A DNA stretch of 64,000 nucleotides from Powellomyces hirtus (taxonomy: Eukaryota; Chytridiomycota; Chytridiomycetes; Spizellomycetales; Powellomycetaceae): NCBI GenBank assembly GCA_025526995.1, contig JAHLKG010000013.1, positions 186,001-250,000 of the forward strand, written 5' to 3'. A model generated the notes under the pieces. It was given only the letters and a program-made list of their open reading frames with translations. It did no database searches and was not told the origin of the DNA. A program made the translations under genes and the position numbers. This document shows, piece after piece, positions 56,517 to 64,000 of this stretch. Within the stretch, counting starts at the first letter, position 1, and every line of letters begins with the position of its first letter.

Positions 56517-56868
56517 GTAAAGGATAGCAGTAGCCTGTATCCCAGACTTCCGCCGCTGTAGCATTAGCGTAGAGTGGAACCTAGAATAATAAAGGGTAGC
56601 ATACTAGTGGTATAGCATTAGCATCATTGCAAGACCTTGCATAGGTAGCATAGTCAAGAGTGTTACGAAAATCAAACTGTTGATGTGCGTGAAAGGCGGT
56701 TCAGTTCATCTATTACTATGTACAAACAATCGGAATCTAAGTATTGGTGTGTTTCTTTTTTTGGCAGGCACGATGAGCCAAACTACCAAAGGAAAGCGGC
56801 ACTACGTTTCTTTTGTGAGTCGAGAACTATGATGACCCGCCGTGGCCAATTAGCGAACGAACAACGAT
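56517..56868. other. Tail-to-tail intergenic spacer
   Basis: About 350 bases between the PG-rich repeat gene and the IF-3 stop. AGCATTAGC and GGTAGCATA motifs recur at about 56560-56655. No gene is seen. Confidence 0.5.
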
Positions 56869-57882
56869 CTACTTCTTCTTTTTGGCCGGAACGGGTGAGA
56901 AATCAATAAGCAGTTTCCTTCCTCTATCAGCAACTCTCTCGCTGGTCATGTCGCCGACGTCCTTCAGCTCCTCGACAATCAGTTGTAGTATCTCCCTGCT
57001 CTTTCTGTTTTTCTTATCAACAATGCTGAACTGGAGACGATGCCTGGCCTCCAAAAATGCTCGCGCGCGTTGGAGTTTGATGCTGAGGTCGTGTTGGGAG
57101 ATGGTAGAGCCGACCTCAAGCTCCTTCAGCACGTTCTGCGGTGGCGTTGCCGACGAAGACGAAGGCTTTTTACGCGCAGCTCGCGCTTTCTGTTGTGCTT
57201 CATGTGATATGATTTGACATGTCGGGGCTTTCTCTGAAGCAGCCGATAAATGCATAATCAGATCATGCGTTTTCCGAGGCACAAGTTTCAGAGCGTCGGC
57301 CAACGGCATCACGCCTTTCGTTTCGCCCGTTTCCGCGTCGACCACGGTAACTGTGGAGGCCGTAATCTTCTCATTCTTAAGAGGTTTGACGTATGTGCTC
57401 CCGAAATCTCCGCTGCTGCTTTCGGCTTTGAGAGGGATGATTCGGTACACGGGGGGATCCTGTTTTGTATCCACTGCCCGAAGCTGATGTGTGAGCGGGT
57501 CAACATGCTCTTGCGCGGCCTCATATGTCATTTGTCCGAGAATCGCCCCAGTTGCAGAGATCACCAGTATGGGGCCGGTCGGGATTACTTCCATGTCAGA
57601 CGCATCCTCCGTCCCAGAAAAACTCGCTGGTGCTGTGGTCATTTGGCGCGGTCGGACCACTGCTGCTGCTGCTGCTGCTGCTGGTCGTGGTTGTGGTGGA
57701 GCAGTTGGTGTGCGTGAATTCGGATAGAACGTCGAATACGATTGTGGTTGTTGTGGTTGTGGGCGACGGAAGCTGGCTCCAGGTCGTGCCGATGAAACGG
57801 CCCGTACGCACGTCAGATCCAGAATGGACGAGATGTTTGAGCATTGCCGTGGGCTGCTGAGACGGGAACAAATGCGAATCAT
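56869..57882 (-). CDS. Mitochondrial translation initiation factor IF-3
   Basis: Binds the small mitoribosomal subunit, blocks premature subunit joining and checks start-codon pairing. Intronless. I choose Met 57882 (MIRICSRLSSPRQCSNISSI, 337 residues), whose N-terminus looks like a presequence. The frame continues to a Met at 57999, but that would nearly abut the divergent start at 58008. An Ala/Pro/Gln-rich linker of about 90 residues follows. The IF3-N domain includes KNEKITASTVTVVDAETGE and GVMPLADALKLVPRK. A Ser/Lys linker follows. The IF3-C domain includes STISQHDLSIKLQRARAFLE, VEELKDVGDM and GRKLLIDFSPV. The protein ends in KKKK. Confidence 0.9.
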   Translation of the reverse strand: MIRICSRLSSPRQCSNISSILDLTCVRAVSSARPGASFRRPQPQQPQSYSTFYPNSRTPTAPPQPRPAAAAAAAVVRPRQMTTAPASFSGTEDASDMEVIPTGPILVISATGAILGQMTYEAAQEHVDPLTHQLRAVDTKQDPPVYRIIPLKAESSSGDFGSTYVKPLKNEKITASTVTVVDAETGETKGVMPLADALKLVPRKTHDLIMHLSAASEKAPTCQIISHEAQQKARAARKKPSSSSATPPQNVLKELEVGSTISQHDLSIKLQRARAFLEARHRLQFSIVDKKNRKSREILQLIVEELKDVGDMTSERVADRGRKLLIDFSPVPAKKKK

Positions 57883-58007
57883 TTTGCGAATAACTGTTGA
57901 GAGAGAATTTCTCAATTCTTTCACTAACAAAACGAGAGGAACGACGCGACCAGTCAAACTTCGGACCCGCGCGACCGGCAGCCGACGGACGACAAACACA
58001 ACACATC
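57883..58007. promoter_or_regulatory. Compact bidirectional promoter
   Basis: Only 125 bases separate the chosen IF-3 start (minus) from the Met at 58008 (plus), so both would be driven from this stretch. No TATA box is evident. Confidence 0.45.
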
Positions 58008-58169
58008 ATGGCAGGCATCCCCAACTTCCGTCGCATCTACCAAGAGTTTCGCTCGCCGGAACAAGAGAAGCAAACCGCTAACACAGCTGTATATACCTTC
58101 TGCACGTTTTGTGTTATCTGCGCCCTCATGACGGCGTCCCGGAAGGCATCGTTTCCGCCACCGCTTTGA
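58008..58169 (+). CDS. Small 53-residue protein or first exon of a longer gene
   Basis: The start context ACATCATGG is good, and the N-terminus (MAGIPNFRRIYQEFRSPEQE) is charged and protein-like. As a single exon it continues into one hydrophobic segment (AVYTFCTFCVICALM) and a short tail, which would suit a small membrane-anchored mitochondrial or ER protein. Alternatively the GTATAT after codon 27 is a donor and the rest is intronic. A coding-like frame at 58188-58310 (SNYYSKDELAALFASA) may be a later exon, but no clean phase match was found. Family unknown. Confidence 0.4.
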   Translation: MAGIPNFRRIYQEFRSPEQEKQTANTAVYTFCTFCVICALMTASRKASFPPPL

Positions 58170-58399
58170 AAGAGGGTCACCTAGCGAACAACCCAGAAGC
58201 AACTATTACTCAAAGGACGAGCTTGCTGCATTATTCGCTTCTGCAACCAGTACTCACGACGCAAGATGTTACATTGACGTGCTTCATGGGCAGTGGCTCC
58301 AATTGTGACAGCCCCGACTTGGACGACGGCGGGGGGGGGGGGGGGGTGGGGGGGGGGGGTGGAAGAGAGACGGACCTGCTGCTGACTCGGACATAGTGA

Positions 58400-58943
58400 A
58401 TGCTGAGCAACAGTCTCAATGGCTTGCCGAGCTCACTGGCCCTTCTTGAAATTGTTCCCGCAAGTGAAGGACGCTGCCTGAGCGCTCAGTCCAGAGATAC
58501 TGTGGCACGGCCACTCAAACAAAGAAACGTAAAGGGACTCCGTTATCGAGAGCAGGTTTCTTCCAACATCATAAATATTTCAACTGACTTGCAATTCACT
58601 GACTCATGTGAAATGTTTAAACCTGCTGGGAGAGGCGCCTTGCATCTTACTGTACAACACGTTGGCGTTGCCTCTGACCACCAAGAGCACCTGAAGATTA
58701 CCGCATTATCTGAGCTGCTCGTTCTAATTGTTACCTCCGTTTCAGTATCTCAAGTGTCTTACAGGTGCCCCTCTGCTGCTGCCTGGCGCGACCCCCTTTA
58801 TTTGCTCTTCACAATCATCTGCCCTCAAACTTTCAGGCAAAGTCACGGCCAGTTGTCTCACAAGGGGCATGCTGGGCTCCCACGGCCAGGTGACATTGTC
58901 CTGTAGGCACTTTGAAGCCGCGCAAGACCTGTTTGTTGTTTGA
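58400..58943 (+). CDS. Possible 149-residue protein, two exons
   Basis: Exons 58400-58651 and 58746-58943 are joined by a 94-base intron with a GTACAA donor, a TTCTAAT branch site and CCGTTTCAG acceptor. Phases are consistent. The second exon encodes a coherent C-terminus (YLKCLTGAPLLLPGATPF, then SCLTRGMLGSHGQVTLSCRH). The first exon may begin further upstream, beyond the G-rich tract at 58331-58362, since Met 58400 has no supporting context. No family is recognised. Confidence 0.42.
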
Positions 58944-59596
58944 ATTGCTATCAAAGTCAATTAAATTGCCGCGGGGCAGGTTGATTCGCTCACGTGGGGA
59001 GTCTGGTTCTTGTGTGTTCGTACTGTCCTTGGAATCCTTCGAGGATCGCAGCTCTATAACTCACCAATGCGATTCACAAATACTTCAACGGTCTCCATAT
59101 GCAGAATGGGATGAGCAAGGATTCTTGGCCCAGTTTGACGTTAAATGCAGGCAAAATCAAAGATCCAATCCAGGTTCGCTGGCTTGGAATGCTGATGGGC
59201 TATTAAACCACTAACAGTCATGCAAAGGGTTTGCCAGCAAATGCAAATGGTATCTACCATTCTGCCGAATGTTTGCTCGAAGCCATACGTAGACACGGAG
59301 CATGGGGGGGGGCGAGCATCTAAGGTGGGGCCTTTATATGCGCGCACTACGAGTCAAACACTCGGATCTTAGGGAACTAGCAGATGACAGGTTGATTCAG
59401 GAGCAATCAAGACGGCAATATCTGGAGTTAGGGGTGGTAGCTGGTAGAAGGAGATGCAAGGCGGCACTCTATTTATGTTCGGCAGTGGAGGAAGGTCCGG
59501 GCGCCGGGGTGATATTTATTACATGTATCGTAAAAACACCAGACTGTCAGCAACCAAGCATTTGAAGGAAGAATAGATTACTCCAAAAGACTGTTG
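58944..59596. other. Tail-to-tail intergenic spacer
   Basis: About 650 bases between a plus-strand gene and the stop of the RGS gene. Open frames are short and without splice partners. Nothing else is seen. Confidence 0.45.
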
Positions 59597-60542
59597 TCAT
59601 TGTGCTACTTTCGCATCGCGCGCAGAAGCGGATAGATTGCCTCTCGATCTATCCAAAGTCCGACGCTCGGTAGAACCCTCCCGCTCTATCCGCGGCATTG
59701 GAAGGTTTTTTTCCTTCAGATAGGCTACTGCCTCACGGTAGAAGTTTGGGTATGTGGACGTCTTCATCTGAAAAGTTAGAAAAGAATTGGAAAGAAAACA
59801 ATTAGCAGAATGAAGGTAGCGCTTAGAAAGCTCCATGTCGTCTACCATCAAATACACGTGTTCCAACGCATGCTTGAATACGTCTGGGTGATAGTTCTTT
59901 TTCTCATTCACTTCGGTCAACACCTTCTTTCGCACGGATGACGGAAGATTCACTTCTTTGTCACTGCCCGGAATCATGTAGAGGGTGACTATAAGCTCCA
60001 CTTCGTCCTTCAGTTTCTCGCGTCCAGCTTTGTCGTCACTCTTCTCAGCTAGCATCTCCTCGGAGGCGGTCGGCATCGATCGACTATTTCCCAACGACGA
60101 ACTCGATGCGAACGCCGAAGATATGCTTCTCATCGACGAATGTGAACCCGGTCTTCTCTGCCGCAAGTTGCTAATACAGTTTGGATAGTGCTTTGCCGCA
60201 GATTCACGATACCGGGTCAGAGCATGAAAGAACTCGAGGTTCTCCTGCACATTTCCAGAAAGCAAGTGTGAGAAAATTTGGCAACTGGAAGCAGAAATTC
60301 CTAAGACATTTTGCAATCCATCGGCCGCGGTACAGATTTCTATATAGTGGCCCACACGCAGGCTTTGCGGTCTCATGAATCGAACTCAGGCAGCGGTCCA
60401 CGCTATCCCCGTTATATAGACGTACCTCAGAGTGCTCTTTGTGCACGAACTTCTCAAAGTTTTCGAGCGAGAAGGGATACTCAACCTCATCATTCAGCAC
60501 AGCTGTCAGAGATATCTTGAACTTGCTACGAGGTGCTTGCAT
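59597..60542 (-). CDS. RGS-domain protein (regulator of G-protein signalling)
   Basis: Accelerates GTP hydrolysis by heterotrimeric G-alpha. Three exons: 60542-60426, 60244-59846 and 59767-59597; 228 residues. The RGS core reads SLENFEKFVHKEHSEENLEF across the first junction, then FHALTRYRESAAKHYPN. A Ser-rich insert of about 50 residues comes next (SSMRSISSAFASSSSLGNSR). The second half of the domain follows: LIVTLYMIPGSDKEVNLPSS, HPDVFKHALEHVYLM, then MKTSTYPNFYREAVAYLKEK. The 78-base intron before MKTSTYPN (GTAGAC donor, TTCTAACTTTTCAG acceptor) is stop-free and in frame, so unspliced RNA would add 26 residues inside the last RGS helices. Met 60542 is the first in frame. A CAG acceptor 9 bases upstream leaves open that this is the C-terminal half of a larger receptor-RGS protein. 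Confidence 0.85.
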
Positions 60543-61457
60543 TTTGAAAGCTGGTAGTTAAAGGCGCTATGCGCTCCGATTTGTAGTCGATGCACTGGAT
60601 ATTGCGATAGAAATTCTGCTGGGGGAGTGGACCCGTCGCTGCCTTTAATTGGGCATCCATACCTAATCAATACCATTACCAAGGATAAATATAAAAAGTA
60701 AATCAATGCTCGGTTCTTCACTCCATGCACCACAAATAGAAACCGCAAACAGCGAAGCGGAGGCTCCACGGTGTGGAATTACCTCATCGGCCAGAACGCG
60801 CGTTGGGCAGAACCGACGGCATTTGTGGAGGACAACGGGATCCTGAGTTGTTAGATACGCTGTAAATACAAACAAAGTGGTGCCTTTCAAGGTTTGCCCT
60901 GAAATTTGGAAGAGGAATAGACAGCTAACCAGCCAACGCATGTCTAAGGAGGAGTCCGGGGACCAATAATTAATGAAATAGTGCACCACTCATGTGATAT
61001 ATGTCGCTACTCGGAAAATAGTGGAGCGTACAAATCATATGCGGCAGAGTGGATCAGAAAATGTGTATGATCTGTGAATGACATGATCTTCAAACCTGGA
61101 GCACAGTGGTTTAATGAAAAGAAATGGGCCGTGTGGACGAGGTCCTCAAAGTCGCGACAACTGTTTATTGGAATTGCGAATGAGACTGTACTCAAAGCAC
61201 TTATGTCCGCTCTCGTTTTCCTGCCCCTGATGTTGGACTAGGAGATTGTGTATCGCTTAGTTGTGCTTACGGGGAGAATCCCCCGATGATGCAGTATAGC
61301 AGAGCTATGAAGGCAAGCAAAGCTTAGTGCTCCGCGGGGCACATTTTAAGCGCATGTTGTAGTGAGCAGAAGAATTGAGGACACGAAAATTGACTTTTTA
61401 CTATCAGATGCGCATTTTGACTATATATATGTTGTGACAATGCAAAAGGCAGCGAAT
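60543..61457. other. Unresolved coding-like stretch upstream of the RGS gene
   Basis: On the minus strand several segments look like exons of a membrane protein. About 61255-61330 reads ALLAFIALLYCIIGGFSP before a GTAAGC donor. About 60780-60990 reads MRWLVSCLFLFQISG and TLFVFTAYLTTQDPVVLHKC, ending at a GTAATT donor. I could not join them in phase with each other or with the RGS exons. A 7TM-RGS receptor (GprK-like) is one possible explanation. Confidence 0.35.
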
Positions 61458-63028
61458 TCATCCCATGCTATGAGATCGAGAGTGGCCCCACTCCGCGCTG
61501 AGATGTGGCCGTTTCAAATTTTGGCCAGGGTTTAGAGATACCACTGGCGAAAAGTGGGTAGGCTTTGAACCCGGTGCATGTGAATCTGTTGTAAAAGTCT
61601 CGTCCATCATGACTGGTGTCGTCCCAGAATATGGTGGGATGTCAAAGTGCGCGAGGGCTACGTCCGGTTGTTCTGCGATGACCCGGAGGTTAGAATCAGG
61701 CAAGTGCTTGTTGCCAGTCTCACAACTGCAAATCACTTACGGTAACTAGAGCCTTCGTCATCACTCGTTCGCGCTGTATTGGGTTCTGCAATTTGGGTTT
61801 GCTGCTGTTCCTGCTGCGTGTCCATATCATCCACTTCCGGACCGCCAGCAAGCTCGCACAAACTGTCCATACTGACACTGGCATCGAGATTTGCGACTTG
61901 CCGGCAGAGTGGGCACAAAAACATGTGACCTTGGCTGAGCAGACTTTTGACGCACTTGAAATGATAGCAGTGCGAGCAGGGGGCGAGGAATAGCGCCTGG
62001 TAGGGTCCTATACCAGAAAGACATATCACGCAGTCTGCCACTTGAGCGGTAGGGGAAGCGGACGTCGCGGTGGATCCGGCGTAAGGGTTTGTCAAAGTCA
62101 GGAGAGAGCCCAGGACTTGCCGGAACATGTTCATCAAACTGAGCTTTTTCTTCGTTTCCGCTGACGGCAAAGGATGCAGTATAGAAACGGTCAACACTGG
62201 AGCCCGGTACGAATCTGGGGAGTCAAAAAGAGAAGTTACATCACATGGATCTCTGCAAATCTGGGTAGCTTTGACGTTACCTTTGATAACAGTTTCAAAC
62301 ACCTCCCCCTCCTTCTTCTTGTCACCCACGTAGTCGATTCCCAATTGAACAACGTCTCCACTTTTCAGCGGATATGGGCGGCTTTCTTTCCCACTTGGGC
62401 TCAACCGCATTCTGTTCAAGAAAGTCCCACTGCTACTTGCAGTATCCTTTAGGTAGACCTGTCCATCTCTCGTCCAGATTTCTGCGTGGCAACGAGAGAC
62501 AACTTTGGAGTTGAAGAACACAAAGTCCTGTGTTTTCTTAATAGCACCGTTTGGAAGTAGGACTCCAGCAGCCGTAAGCTTGGGTTTCCCTGCTGACTGG
62601 TTGACCGGCGAAAAGGTAGGAGCTGATTGGTGATCCCGTGAACGCACAGCTCTTCCGAGTTTCAAGGGTACCCCGTCTGACAGTGGTCGCTGATTCGCTT
62701 CTGTTGTAGACGACGAAGTGATACAGAGCGGTCGGGAGGATGGAGGTGAATTTGCTTGTGGGGTGAGAAGGATATGTATGATGGAAGGAGGAGAGCTCGG
62801 TTCCTCTCGCGAAGGACCGGACCCGTTCTCATTCATGGTGTCTTCATCGAACATCGACAAAGACACGTTGACACTGGGTGAGCGCTTCATGGCGCCACCC
62901 ATTTTGCCTGGGGAAGACGCCATGGGAGCTTGACTAGCAGTCAAAGTATTGCTTCTCTCTGGTACGTAATCGGGGTTGCTGTTCATGTTACACTGGAGTG
63001 GCCAGGTATACGTAGTTTGAGAGTTCAT
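61458..63028 (-). CDS. FHA-RING E3 ubiquitin ligase (Dma1/Chf-type)
   Basis: Phosphothreonine-binding ubiquitin ligase; fungal relatives act in the spindle-position and septation checkpoints. Three exons: 63028-62281, 62214-61741 and 61672-61458; 478 residues. The N-terminal 120 residues are Ser/Pro-rich. The FHA domain spans about 125-265 (KLGRAVRSRD, NSKVVSRCHAEIWTRDGQVY, KDTASSSGTFLNRMRLS, LKSGDVVQLGIDY). The RING-H2 domain is at about 325-375 (CVICLSGIGPYQALFLAPCS, HCYHFKCVKSLL, FLCPLCR). The tail is Gln-rich. The 66-base intron at 62215-62280 (GTAACG donor) is stop-free and in frame; removing it joins FETVIK to DSYRAPVLTV. The second intron (61673-61740, GTAAGT) adds a C-terminal exon of 71 residues without known domain. 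Confidence 0.92.
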
Positions 63029-63415
63029 GAGATACTAGCCGACGACGACAAAACAAGGTTGGTGTAGATGTGATAGCAGTGATCTGATTCAGCTGATGTT
63101 TTGAGTTTTCGCAAGAATAGTTGTCATGGATGTCAGCAGATGTTTCCTCCTATGGATGATGATATCCACCGGTGCATCGGAGAGGGAGGGAACCGTCAAC
63201 TCCGAAGCGCGCGTCGCTGATTATGTCAGCAAGATTACATTCACGCGGAGGAATTCTTTGCACGGAATATCCGTGAGAGTTCTTCCATAATTGAATTCAT
63301 CAAGCACAGTGTCCTGCACAGTGTCTGCTTCATCATAGATTCCGCTGTAACACAGCAGATCGACAGAATTTCGGCATCTGCGTCTCATTGTGCGACTGTA
63401 CGCTTTATATACGTG
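63029..63415. other. Intergenic region upstream of the FHA-RING gene
   Basis: About 390 bases between the ARP6 stop and the FHA-RING start, both minus strand. Presumably the FHA-RING promoter. No gene is seen. Confidence 0.5.
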
Positions 63416-64000
63416 TTAATCAAAACTTTGTTGACATATGTTATGCCCATGTTCCAAGTAGTCTTGTCTCGTCACGCACTTTTGTCGGAAGTCTTCTGGG
63501 TATCTTCGCACCCAGTTGACTGCGCCATGCCATGCAGCGGTATCAGGTCTGGAAAGGAGGTTTATTCGGGGGTCGTTCCTTGATCCGATAACTCCCCACT
63601 TTTGCTTACCTGTCTGCAACGGTCAATCCAAGATCAAATTCCAGCGGGATGAGGCTTCTCAGCTCCGTCTCTCTGAGGGAAACATGTCAAAACTCATTCC
63701 TAGGTTAAGGAAAGTACAGATCGCTTACAGGCGTTCCTTGAATCCTAGAAGATGAGCATTTCCTCCAACAACCAGGATGTTGCTATAAAACAGTCCTTGC
63801 AGGTCTATTGACACAATTTCAGTTAGCCGTGCGAGACGAGCGTTATGTTGAAGTCTGCAGATGATGTACCTGGATCGATCTGTTGAACTGCTTGAATGAT
63901 AGCCTCGGGAATGCCCGCTTGCTCGATGCCTACATATTCAATCAGACATTGTCATACAATTCTGATCATGGTCACCCGACGCACCGATGTCTGAGGGATT
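63416..64000 (-). CDS. ARP6: Actin-related protein 6 (ARP6), 3' part only
   Basis: Arp6 is a nuclear actin-related subunit of the SWR1/SRCAP complex that deposits histone H2A.Z. The gene runs off the right edge. Exons in the window: beyond 64000 to 63985, 63929-63870, 63804-63729, 63672-63610 and 63548-63416; introns are about 55-75 bases with canonical sites. The spliced C-terminal region reads NPSDIGIEQAGIPEAIIQAV, LQGLFYSNILVVGGNAHLLG, FKERLETELRSLIPLEFDLG, then VTRQDYLEHGHNICQQSFD. It keeps the actin-fold GGN loop and the Arp6-specific ending. Only about 120 residues of an expected 400 or so are present; the ATP-binding N-terminal lobe is outside the window. Confidence 0.9.

Overview
This is a nuclear DNA window from a eukaryote, most likely a zoosporic (chytrid-like) fungus. 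Coding regions are GC-rich and use the standard code. Most genes are split by short introns of about 65-110 bases with GTATGT, GTGAGT or GTAAGT donors and CTAAC/CTAAT-like branch sites. The gene set mixes typical fungal genes (Rpo41-like mitochondrial RNA polymerase, Cdc50, a hybrid histidine kinase, a Dma-type FHA-RING protein) with a sperm-tail PG-rich repeat protein, which belongs to axonemes and implies a flagellated stage. The phylum is inferred from gene content only. I found no rRNA, tRNA, CRISPR array or transposon.

Layout. 1-1286: 3' end of a mucin-like membrane protein. 1.9-4.8 kb: a Cdc50/Lem3 flippase subunit and a thiol glutathione peroxidase. 5.05-10.2 kb: an intronless 1,708-residue PPR protein. 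10.2-11.5 kb: degenerate repeats. 11.5-17.5 kb: a 23-exon gene that joins two C2 domains, a C1 domain, a RasGAP domain and four LIM domains. 18.1-22.5 kb: mitochondrial RNA polymerase. 23.2-23.9 kb: an unrecognised protein. 24.2-30.3 kb: WDR59/Mtc5 of the SEA/GATOR2 complex, with a GC-AG intron. 31.0-32.4 kb: two small unrecognised genes, tail to tail. 33.1-39.3 kb: a dual-kinase hybrid histidine kinase with apparent one-base frame breaks at C runs. 39.3-41.9 kb: a long simple-sequence intergenic region. 41.9-44.1 kb: P5C dehydrogenase. 45.4-46.8 kb: a secreted-type single-span protein. 48.9-55.1 kb: a 21-exon multi-pass TmcB-like protein with a second GC-AG intron. 55.2-56.5 kb: the PG-rich repeat axonemal protein. 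56.9-57.9 kb: mitochondrial IF-3. 58.0-58.9 kb: small uncertain genes. 59.6-60.5 kb: an RGS-domain protein with unresolved coding-like sequence upstream. 61.5-63.0 kb: an FHA-RING ubiquitin ligase. 63.4 kb to the window end: the 3' end of actin-related protein 6.

Several themes recur, although the genes are not an operon. Mitochondrial gene expression and metabolism are represented by Rpo41, IF-3, the PPR protein, P5CDH and possibly GPX. Signalling is represented by RasGAP-LIM, the hybrid kinase, RGS, TmcB-like and WDR59/TORC1. I built the exon models by hand from splice sites, reading-frame phase and family motifs. For the genes modelled in full, summed exon lengths are divisible by three, which supports the models. 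The exception is the kinase, where the frame breaks.
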